Assembly (NCBI GenBank): GCA_964444795.1
Contig: CAYUIQ010000156.1
Span: 1-21,620 of the forward strand
DNA length: 21,620 nt
Direction: 5' to 3'
Source of the DNA: JABMRP01 sp964444795
Lineage (GTDB): Bacteria; Planctomycetota; Planctomycetia; Pirellulales; Thermoguttaceae
Shown here: one piece after another, positions 15,212-21,620 of the stretch
Numbering within the stretch: position 1 is the first letter of the stretch
Layout of the letters: every line of letters starts with the position of its first letter
The notes under the pieces: generated by a model
Database searches by the model: none
What the model saw: only the letters and a program-made list of their open reading frames with translations
What the model was told of the DNA's origin: nothing
Program-made: the position numbers and the translations under genes

Positions 15212-17359
15212 TCAGAATCGGAACAGAATGCGCGACTGGACAAAGGCTATCGCGTCGTGGAACCAGACGTAGCCGACCGAGCGCCGTCCGCAGTAGACCT
15301 TGGCCGTGACCGTTGCCCCGGGGCGAAGTTTGACTCCCCGGTCTTGCAGTGACTTCTTGTCGATCTCCACCTTGATCAGCACGGTGTTGCCCTCTTCGCC
15401 GCGGATCTCGGCCGCCTGGTCGATCTCCGTCACGTATCCCTCGAAGCTCATGCCCGGATCGGTGGCCAGAATAAACGTGACGAGCAACTTCTCGTTCCGG
15501 CCTTCCGCGGCGTTCTCGGCCTTCAACTCGCCCAGAGCCCGGAGGATGTGGCCCATGCGGTGCTCGGGCATGTGGAGTTCGAGCTGCCAGGAGCCCGTCG
15601 GATCGGCGACGCGCAACAGCACTTGCCCCCGTTCAACCGGACGTCGATCCAGCCGCTCTTCAACGTCCCAGGTGACGATCTGTCCGTCCATCGGACTGGT
15701 CACCGTCAGCTTGGCATGCTGCTGGAGGTACAGGTTCTTCTGATCGACCAGCGCCTTCCTCTCCGCACCGAACTGCAGAAGCTCGCCGGCGTAGCGGGTA
15801 CNNNNNNNNNNGCTCAGCCGGGTATCGTGGAGTAATCGGCCGACCGCGCCGATCTGCTTCTCCTTCGCGGCGATCTGGCCCACCACCTTCTCCATCTCGA
15901 TGGCCAGCGGCGTGCTTTCCATGATGACGAGCTCGTCGCCCGGTTCTTGCTGATCGGGAGGACCGCTGGGGCCGGACACCAAATCGCCGTGCTTGACCTT
16001 GACGTCGATCACCACGCCCTTGACCCCGGCGAACACGTCCTGCCGATTTACCGGTTCCAGCGTCCCTTTGCTCTGAAGCTCGAAATCGGCGGGTACGATG
16101 AACAGAGTGACCAACAGCGCCACGAGAATCACCAGCGCGGTCAGTGTTTTGGGGAGATTTCTCGCTTTGGTCAACACCCGCGACTTGCCCAGCAGACGCC
16201 AAAGGGGCATCAGGAAGAGGCTGTGATGCTCCAAGGCGTTGGCCATGGCCGAGGAACTGTGCTGTGCGACCACGTCGACCCGCTGCATCATGCTCTCGGG
16301 AATGCGGGCGTCTTCGATCTGCTCGACGATCACCGCCCCGATTGCCTGTTGATTCTTTTCGTCCCGCGCATCTTGATCGTCGACGTCTTCGCTGTCGGCC
16401 GTCTTGGGGCGCATCAGCGGCAAGACGGCAACCGTCTTGGAATGCGACTCGTCGACGTATTCCTGCACCGCGTCCTCGACCTGGGGGGCCATGTCGCTCG
16501 TGTCGCCGGTGTACCAGACGGGGTCGCCGGTGGCCACCACGGCGCCGGCCAACCGAGCCAACAGGGTCACCACGTTGGAACGCTTGTCGAATACGTCCTG
16601 CCCGCTGACCGCCTCGACCGTGCATCGCCGGCCCTTGCGAATCGCCACGCTCACGCGATCGCACTCGATCAGACGACGCCCCTCGTTGGCGATTACGTAA
16701 GCGGTCTCGCGGGGGTCGAGGCTGGAATGGACGGCACGGGTAAAGTCTTCGAGCTGCCCCCAAAGGGCCTGTCGATCGGAATAGTGTCGCAACTGGCGGG
16801 TTTTCAGGTACTCGCCCGCCAGATCGCACATCTGCAACACGAATCGGAGGTACCCGCGTTGGGTGGCCGGAGCCGCGTCGCCGCGCTGGAAAATCTCCAA
16901 GACGCCGACCGTTTCCTGGTCGGTTTGCAGCGGCCCGAGTACCAGCAGGAAGTCGGTGGGGTTGGCGGCTTGTTCGTCGTCGCCGGCCCCGGAGTGGGGC
17001 GCCACGAGAAGCCCCTCGCCACCGGTCATCACTTTCTGCAACAGCCGGCCGTGACGCATCTGTCCTTCTTCGTCCTCATGCAGGCCGGTCTGCTGGAGGT
17101 TGACCTGGTATTGAAGATTCAGCCGCCCGTCGTCGCCCACCACCCATACCACGCCACCAACGGCCGCCAATGCGGAAATCACCCGCGGCAGAAATTCCCC
17201 ATGAAACTCCTCCGGCGACGAATCGCTCTTGGCCAATTGCGCAATCTCGCGCACCAAGCCGCGAATCTGCTGCTTGGTCTCTTCGATCAGTTGCGGGTCG
17301 GGGGACGGTTCGGTACTCATGCAGGCGGTGGATCCGGAGTTTCGATGGGAATTGGGCAT
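15212..17359 (-). CDS. GAF-domain / HlyD-type membrane protein
   Basis: About 715 residues. The N-terminal half looks cytoplasmic with two GAF-like regions, roughly 50-185 (VISALAAVGGVVWVVGDDGRLNLQYQ) and 205-380 (DFTRAVHSSLDPRETAYVIANEGRRLIECDRVSVAI, a classic GAF opening). One membrane segment lies near 403-423 (TALVILVALLVTLFIVPA), followed by a HlyD-type arm: QSKGTLEPVNRQDVFAGVKGVV, a coiled coil containing the 10-N gap, then TVTSPMDGQIV, RPVERGQVLLRVAD and LRPGATVTAKV. The start is uncertain: ATGs at 17377, 17359 and 17320 are in frame; 17359 has AGGG 6 bases upstream but is inside a hairpin. First gene of the trio. GAF domains usually sense small ligands, so this may be a regulated adaptor; that is inference. 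Confidence 0.85.
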   Translation of the reverse strand: MPNSHRNSGSTACMSTEPSPDPQLIEETKQQIRGLVREIAQLAKSDSSPEEFHGEFLPRVISALAAVGGVVWVVGDDGRLNLQYQVNLQQTGLHEDEEGQMRHGRLLQKVMTGGEGLLVAPHSGAGDDEQAANPTDFLLVLGPLQTDQETVGVLEIFQRGDAAPATQRGYLRFVLQMCDLAGEYLKTRQLRHYSDRQALWGQLEDFTRAVHSSLDPRETAYVIANEGRRLIECDRVSVAIRKGRRCTVEAVSGQDVFDKRSNVVTLLARLAGAVVATGDPVWYTGDTSDMAPQVEDAVQEYVDESHSKTVAVLPLMRPKTADSEDVDDQDARDEKNQQAIGAVIVEQIEDARIPESMMQRVDVVAQHSSSAMANALEHHSLFLMPLWRLLGKSRVLTKARNLPKTLTALVILVALLVTLFIVPADFELQSKGTLEPVNRQDVFAGVKGVVIDVKVKHGDLVSGPSGPPDQQEPGDELVIMESTPLAIEMEKVVGQIAAKEKQIGAVGRLLHDTRLSXXXXTRYAGELLQFGAERKALVDQKNLYLQQHAKLTVTSPMDGQIVTWDVEERLDRRPVERGQVLLRVADPTGSWQLELHMPEHRMGHILRALGELKAENAAEGRNEKLLVTFILATDPGMSFEGYVTEIDQAAEIRGEEGNTVLIKVEIDKKSLQDRGVKLRPGATVTAKVYCGRRSVGYVWFHDAIAFVQSRILFRF
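15802..15811. other. Assembly gap (10 N)
   Basis: Ten N bases inside the coiled-coil part of the GAF-HlyD gene. The frame is the same on both sides if the true gap is 10 bases or differs from 10 by a multiple of three, so the gap length is plausible. The residues across it are unknown. Confidence 0.99.
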
Positions 17360-17368
17360 GAGATGCCC
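17354..17368 (-). promoter_or_regulatory. Start-codon hairpin of the GAF-HlyD gene
   Basis: GGGCAT-CTC-ATGCCC on the minus strand is a perfect 6-bp stem with a 3-base loop. It joins the AGGG ribosome site to the ATG at 17357-17359, so both could be hidden in the mRNA. Depends on that ATG being the true start. Confidence 0.35.
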
Positions 17369-17395
17369 TATACGCATTAGATCGGTTTTCGGTCG

Positions 17396-17401
17396 ATTCT
17401 A
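17396..17401 (-). promoter_or_regulatory. Candidate -10 box for the three-gene adaptor operon
   Basis: TAGAAT on the minus strand (5 of 6 to TATAAT), about 37 bases before the ATG at 17359. No good -35 hexamer is present, so this is weak. Confidence 0.22.
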
Positions 17402-17629
17402 AAAGGGTACTACATTCGCATAGAGGAGGGCGGCCTGCCCGGCAATTCCCGCCCCAGCCTATCCAAACCCCCTGTTTGTCATAACCGGCAGTAGGAAGAG
17501 TGGAAAGAACGGCCAGTTGCTCCACAGCCCCCGTGAGGTATCCCCTCCCCGAAAGAGCCTTCTGTGCCATGGTCAGCTTGCCGGTCGCTATTGGGGACCC
17601 TACTCCGCCGCAAACCGCCCTCACCCCAG

Positions 17630-17650
17630 CCCTCTCCCGGAGGGCGAGGG
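17630..17650. repeat. CCCTCTCCC/GGGCGAGGG dispersed-repeat-like hairpin
   Basis: The sequence ccctc-t-ccc-gga-ggg-c-gaggg forms an 8-bp stem with one mismatch and a 3-base loop. It is preceded by cctcaccccag; together these match a repeat that I recall as very common in bacterial intergenic DNA (CCCTCACCCCAGCCCTCTCCC type). It lies 9 bases past the GH89 stop and could help end that transcript, although there is no T run. Confidence 0.5.
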
Positions 17651-17659
17651 GACGCAACA

Positions 17660-20275
17660 CTACTCCTCAAACGCCATCACTTCCACCAGATGCCGGCCCG
17701 TGTTGGCAGAGTTAGTTGGCACGTTGACGCGCAGGTAGCGCACTTCGCGCGGCGCGAAACGACACGTATGGCCCGCCAACGTGGAAAGCTCCTTGTTGTC
17801 GCGATGATCGGCCACGGTCCCCCAGGTCTTGCCGTCGAGCGACGTCTCGACCGTGAAACCGTAATGCCGCGGGTCGCCGTAATAGAGCACGACCACAACA
17901 CGGCCGACGGTCGTCGGCTGCCCGAGATCGACCTGCCACCAGGGGGAATCGTCCTGGTTCGTATCGGTTGCCCAAAAGCGATCGGTGTTGCCGGCGCGGC
18001 CATCGGCGGCAAGTCGAGCGGGGTAGGGGGGTAAAGCCGACGAGCAACTCGTCGGCTTGCCGGTCGTCAGGCTCACGGCATCGGGGGCCAATTGCTTGCC
18101 GAACACTTCGTGATACGTCGTCCAGAGTTGTTGCGAAACGGCCACCGGATCGCCCTGCGTTTGGGTTGGATAGGTCTCGGTTCCCCGGGTCCAGTTCTCT
18201 TCCCAGAGGCGGATGTCGCGCCCGAAGGCGGCGGAGTCGAACGGTTTTCCCTCGGCCAGCGATTTCTCCAGTCGGCCGAGAAACTGCTCCCAACGCTTGC
18301 GATAGAAACCGCCGATCATGCCCGACCATTGGCGGCGGGAGTATTCGTGGAGCATACTGTCGCGCGATCCCCAGAGTGTGATGATGGTTCGCGCGTTGCG
18401 CTCGTAAAGCCGACGTTCCTCGTCGTTGGTTGCCCAACGCTTGGCATCGGCCAGCCACCGGCCCAGGAGAAAGTCGCCGCGCGTGGCCAGCAGGCGGTCC
18501 AGGTCGTCGAGAAGCTGCAGGAATCGGGCGTTTGCCTTGGCCAGCGCCTCGCGATCCTCGGCCCGATAGGCGCGGATAATATCGGCGTACATCGTGCCGG
18601 CCAACTCGACAAGCACTTGCCGTGTGAGGTGGACGGTGTCGAACTCGTACGTTTCGACGCCTTCAAGCCGATCGGCGCAGGCCAGCAGTTTCTCCCAGGC
18701 GTCGTACAACGCGATCGGGTCGTAGGGCGTTGCGTGGCCCAGGCTCAGCGAAGGCCGGCGGCAGACGATCGAGCGGGGATTACCCGGCAGGCGGTAGGCC
18801 GTCTCGACGAGCAGTTGCCAGGCCTCTCGCGCTTCGGGAATCCGCTGTCCGTATCGCCGACTGGCAAAGTCGCGAACCCACGGCTCTAGCGGCGGCACCT
18901 TCCGGCGAAAGGCCATGTCGCCGATCCGGTCGAAGACGATCGGGTTGTAGCCGAACCCTTCCATGATCATGCCGATGCCGCTGAGCTTACCTCGTTCGGG
19001 GCTGGCCAGGGCCTTGGCGAGATCCTGCGAAAACTGTTGCAGGCCGCCGAAAAGACCGACCGTGCCGCCGAAGTTGTGGATGATGCACCAGACCCACGGC
19101 TTGCCGTGAAACGCCCCGGTTCGGCTCCACATAGGCGTCGATTCGCAATGCAGGTCCAAGACGATCATCCGCTCGTCGGGCACCGAGCCGAGAAGCGCCT
19201 CGCGTTGGGGCGGTTGCCAGAAACTGGCCTTGAAACTGAAGATCCAGCCTTGCATGACCCAAACGGCGTCGGGATCGCCTGCCGTCATCGCCCCGTGGAC
19301 CGCGCGGCCCATGGCCGCCAGAAACTCCGGGTCGTTGCTCGGGGGTTGCATCTCGATGAACGTGTCGGACGCGTAGAGGTGATCGGTACCGAATTGCCGC
19401 GTCTGCTCCTCGATGAACGCCTTGCCGATCCGCTCGAACAACGGGTCGGTCGGGTCGACGAAATGCGTGCCCGGGAATTGGCACCAACTGGGCAACCGCC
19501 GCAGCCGCGCATCGGGGGACTTCTCACGCAGCGCCGCCGGAACATGACCGGTAAAACCCTGCAACACGGGCGTCATCCCCAACTCGCGTTGCCGGGCGAC
19601 GATCTTCTTCTGTAGCGCCAAGTGGCTGTCGATCCAACTCTGCGGCACCGGACCGCACCAGCCGTCCATGCAACCCATCCAACCGAACGGCAAGAATCCC
19701 GGCCCGACGAAAAAACGGCCGATCTGCTCGTCGGTCAATCCCAGGTCGCGATAGACCTTCTGCCAGATCGCCTCTTGCCCGGTCACCGAAAGCGGCATGT
19801 TGATTCCGTTCAGCGCCATCCAATCGATCATCCGCTCCCACTGGTCCCAATCCCACCAGGCCAGCGTGTAGCTGAAGGCGCAGAAGTTGAAGCAGTAGCG
19901 ATACCGAAACGGGCTGACCTGCCGAACTTTCTTACCGACCACCGGCAGCGTCTCGGGTAGATCGAGCTGATCGCCGTTGAACGACAGGTGACACTGGCAG
20001 TAGAACTTCAAGTACCAGTTCACGCCCGAGGCAATGGCCACGCCGTCGGACCCGCGGACGACGATCTTGCCGTCAACGCTCTCCAGCTCGAACACATCCT
20101 GGCCGTCTTCCTCGGGGATCGTCTGGAGGACGAACGCGTCGACCCGGTCGGGGAGTATCCGCTGGAGAAGTCCGCGAGCCGCTTCTTCCGGCGTGGCGGC
20201 CGAGGCGATTCCCGCCGTTGCGAAGAGAACGATCGGCCAGATCCAAGCGGTGCAGCACATACGCGGTTGATTCAT
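17660..20275 (-). CDS. Secreted alpha-N-acetylglucosaminidase (GH89) with F5/8 C domain
   Basis: An 871-residue GH89 enzyme (human NAGLU and C. perfringens CpGH89 family), which removes terminal alpha-GlcNAc from heparan sulfate or mucin-type glycans. A signal peptide spans about 1-26 (AGIASA before ATPEEA). The family motifs are intact: YRYCFNFCAFSYTLAWWDWDQWERMIDWMALNGINMPL (positions about 125-162), DTFIEMQPP (about 304-312) with a catalytic Glu near 308, and GMIMEGFGYNP (about 435-445) with the second catalytic Glu near 439. The C-terminal part from about 725 is an F5/8 type C (discoidin) carbohydrate-binding domain (PWWQVDLGQPTTVGRVVVV, then YLRVNVPT). A perfect hairpin in the DNA at 18034-18058 encodes its first strand. 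AAGGAG lies about 10 bases before the ATG. No sulfatase or transporter is next to it, so the substrate is open. Confidence 0.95.
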   Translation of the reverse strand: MNQPRMCCTAWIWPIVLFATAGIASAATPEEAARGLLQRILPDRVDAFVLQTIPEEDGQDVFELESVDGKIVVRGSDGVAIASGVNWYLKFYCQCHLSFNGDQLDLPETLPVVGKKVRQVSPFRYRYCFNFCAFSYTLAWWDWDQWERMIDWMALNGINMPLSVTGQEAIWQKVYRDLGLTDEQIGRFFVGPGFLPFGWMGCMDGWCGPVPQSWIDSHLALQKKIVARQRELGMTPVLQGFTGHVPAALREKSPDARLRRLPSWCQFPGTHFVDPTDPLFERIGKAFIEEQTRQFGTDHLYASDTFIEMQPPSNDPEFLAAMGRAVHGAMTAGDPDAVWVMQGWIFSFKASFWQPPQREALLGSVPDERMIVLDLHCESTPMWSRTGAFHGKPWVWCIIHNFGGTVGLFGGLQQFSQDLAKALASPERGKLSGIGMIMEGFGYNPIVFDRIGDMAFRRKVPPLEPWVRDFASRRYGQRIPEAREAWQLLVETAYRLPGNPRSIVCRRPSLSLGHATPYDPIALYDAWEKLLACADRLEGVETYEFDTVHLTRQVLVELAGTMYADIIRAYRAEDREALAKANARFLQLLDDLDRLLATRGDFLLGRWLADAKRWATNDEERRLYERNARTIITLWGSRDSMLHEYSRRQWSGMIGGFYRKRWEQFLGRLEKSLAEGKPFDSAAFGRDIRLWEENWTRGTETYPTQTQGDPVAVSQQLWTTYHEVFGKQLAPDAVSLTTGKPTSCSSALPPYPARLAADGRAGNTDRFWATDTNQDDSPWWQVDLGQPTTVGRVVVVLYYGDPRHYGFTVETSLDGKTWGTVADHRDNKELSTLAGHTCRFAPREVRYLRVNVPTNSANTGRHLVEVMAFEE
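18034..18058. repeat. Perfect 11-bp inverted repeat within the GH89 gene
   Basis: aagccgacgag (18034-18044) and ctcgtcggctt (18048-18058) are exact reverse complements around a 3-base loop. It is in frame and encodes KPTSCSSA at about residue 740, the opening of the F5/8 C domain. Confidence 0.8.
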
Positions 20276-20389
20276 CGACGAATTCTCCTTCTTGTTGCTC
20301 GTAACCGGACGTACTTCCGGCCTGACGGATGGGTCTGCCCGATTGGCATTCGCGTTGGCGGCGGCTCGCCCGGTGCTGCGAGAATCCCT

Positions 20390-21253
20390 CTAACGCGGAG
20401 TCCTCGGAATCCGGCTGCCCAGTGAAACATCGCGATCTCCCATCTCGAACTTGAAGACATTGCGCTCAATTGCCGCCTCGTATTTCCAATCGACATGGTA
20501 TTCGGCATCGTAGACAGTGCGCTCGCCGTCCTCGGTGACTTGAAACACAAATGGGTGTTTGATCCGTATTGGCTCGACCTTTGCCACGTCGTACGAGTGG
20601 CCGGCGTCTTGTTCGAATTCCCGAGTCAGCGCCGGCACTTCCTCGGGCGACCTGACTCTCCCTTCCGCCACACCCATGTACGGCGACTTCGCCGTAAAGA
20701 CGACCAGGTAGGATGTGGTCTCTGGTTCGCCCCACTCGATGATCTTCAGAGTTCCTCCTGAGTGCTGACTCCGAAGTTCCCGTTTCATCGCTTCCCGGTC
20801 AGCGGCCACTTGGGGATCGGTCGTTACCGGCGAATTCACGGACTCCGAACGGCTGGACTTGCGACCACCATCGGGATCGGAAGAGGATGCGCCTATCACA
20901 ATAAGAACAACGACAAGCAGCAGAACACCCCCACCCGCGATTCCACCGACGATCAGGAGCGTCTTCTGGTCGGGCCTTTTCTTGCTGCGGCGCACACCTC
21001 GGGCGGCCACGCTTCCGCCGGCCGCGTCGGCTTCCGTCGTAATGTGCGGAAACCCCTGACTTGGCGGCGCCGCGCCGGGAGATGGCGCGTGTCGCGGCGG
21101 TGCCGGCGGCGGTGATCCCTCCAGCGGCGGCGTTGCCGGGGCGGGCATCATCAACAGTTGGCTGCAATGCGGGCAGGCGACGCGTTGGCCTGCAAGTTGG
21201 GGGTTACGCTGGAATGCTCCACCGCAATGCGGACATGAAAGGTTGCCGTTCAT
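20390..21253 (-). CDS. Zinc-ribbon, proline-rich, single-TM protein of unknown function
   Basis: A 287-residue protein. It opens with a zinc ribbon of two CPHC motifs (Cys 7, 10, 27, 30: CPHCGGAFQ ... VACPHC), like the MJ0042-type ribbons frequent in planctomycete proteins. A Pro/Ala-rich linker follows (about 36-70), then a basic stretch (RRSKKRP) and one membrane segment at about 98-121 (LLIVGGIAGGGVLLLVVVLIVIG). The outer part (about 125-287) is a mixed alpha/beta domain with no family I recognise. The basic side before the TM suggests the ribbon is cytoplasmic. The ATG at 21253 is chosen over 21295 because AGGGGG lies about 7 bases upstream and the ribbon then begins near the N-terminus. 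Not obviously linked to the GH89 gene 114 bases downstream. Confidence 0.75.
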   Translation of the reverse strand: MNGNLSCPHCGGAFQRNPQLAGQRVACPHCSQLLMMPAPATPPLEGSPPPAPPRHAPSPGAAPPSQGFPHITTEADAAGGSVAARGVRRSKKRPDQKTLLIVGGIAGGGVLLLVVVLIVIGASSSDPDGGRKSSRSESVNSPVTTDPQVAADREAMKRELRSQHSGGTLKIIEWGEPETTSYLVVFTAKSPYMGVAEGRVRSPEEVPALTREFEQDAGHSYDVAKVEPIRIKHPFVFQVTEDGERTVYDAEYHVDWKYEAAIERNVFKFEMGDRDVSLGSRIPRTPR

Positions 21254-21620
21254 GAATGCCCCCTTTTGCAGGATTGCCGCACGGGCGGATTCCAATCAAG
21301 TACAACTCGAGAATCATTTCCGTGAGGCAACGCGATAAAGTCTCTACCTACGAGCCTATCGGATATCATAATGGAAGCGGCCCCCGGTTCTGGGCGCTCA
21401 ACAGCAATAATTCGACATTTCCCAGTTGACCTCCGCCCGGCTACGCCGCCGGGCGTCTGAATGGGCTATTGTACCTACTTGGCCAGAGTCACCCAAGGCT
21501 CTGTTCCTGGCGCAATCCGCAATCGCCCCGCAAGACGTTGTTTCCTGCTTCACCCCCCGGATATGTCCCCCCGGTTGTCGGCGGGTGTGTGGTCGGTTAG
21601 AGTCTTTGTGTGTGACTTCC
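21254..21620. other. Right-end non-coding stretch, no gene seen
   Basis: No protein-like frame on either strand. It starts AT-richer (about 21300-21420), likely the promoter area of the zinc-ribbon gene. It also has a hairpin at 21434-21455 (cgcccgg with ccgggcg, 8-base loop) and nested short inverted repeats around 21481-21513 (gccag/ctggc outside cagag/ctctg). None could be assigned to a known RNA. Confidence 0.5.

Noticed and set aside
15947..17380. 477-residue plus-strand open frame
   Set aside because: Antisense shadow of the GAF-HlyD gene.
1..21620. CRISPR array, tRNA, rRNA or phage/IS element
   Set aside because: No regularly spaced identical repeats, no tRNA-like TTCGA arms in cloverleaf context, and no transposase, integrase or phage proteins were recognised.

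Overview
The window looks like a chromosomal piece of a planctomycete (Planctomycetota, perhaps Pirellulales or a Thermogutta-like lineage). This rests on GC-rich sequence, long antisense shadow ORFs, pocket-sized BON-domain proteins, a zinc-ribbon/proline-rich/one-TM protein, and a trio of large membrane-fusion-type proteins (GAF-HlyD, HlyD, PqqD-M50-HlyD) of a kind I associate with this phylum. The phylum call is inference from protein style. A 10-N run at 15802-15811 shows this is a scaffolded draft or metagenome assembly.

Layout. 1-72: tail of a plus-strand gene. 106-1884 (-): B12-binding-type radical SAM protein. 1964-2551 (-) and 2575-4773 (-): a probable two-gene operon, transcribed as alpha-glucan phosphorylase then flavodoxin-fold quinone reductase, with a perfect TATAAT box inside a short palindrome upstream. 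4774-5280: long intergenic region with a candidate folded leader. 5281-5955 (+): APS kinase CysC. 5956-6275: intergenic with a good sigma70-like promoter. 6276-6494 and 6643-6930 (+): two paralogous mini BON-domain proteins. 6991-11792 (-): a tight hydrogenase-maturation operon, transcribed hypF-hypC-hypD-hypE, with 4-bp ATGA overlaps at C/D and D/E. 11874-17359 (-): the three-gene membrane-fusion/M50 operon. 17660-20275 (-): secreted GH89 alpha-N-acetylglucosaminidase with a C-terminal F5/8 C (discoidin) domain. 20390-21253 (-): zinc-ribbon membrane protein. 21254-21620: no gene seen.

How the genes fit together. HypF, C, D and E build and deliver the Fe(CN)2CO group of [NiFe] hydrogenase; hypA, hypB and the hydrogenase are not in the window. 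The phosphorylase points to glycogen turnover, CysC to sulfate activation (PAPS), and GH89 to use of GlcNAc-containing glycans.

The most interesting unit is the 11.9-17.4 kb trio. It has three HlyD-like adaptors, one with cytoplasmic GAF-like sensors and one fused to a PqqD-like domain and an intact-looking HEFGH intramembrane metalloprotease, but no ABC, RND or TolC partner in the window. A second theme is short palindromic (REP-like) DNA elements translated in frame: a 30-bp tandem plus an inverted copy in the HypF linker, and a perfect 11-bp hairpin at the start of the discoidin domain of the GH89 enzyme.
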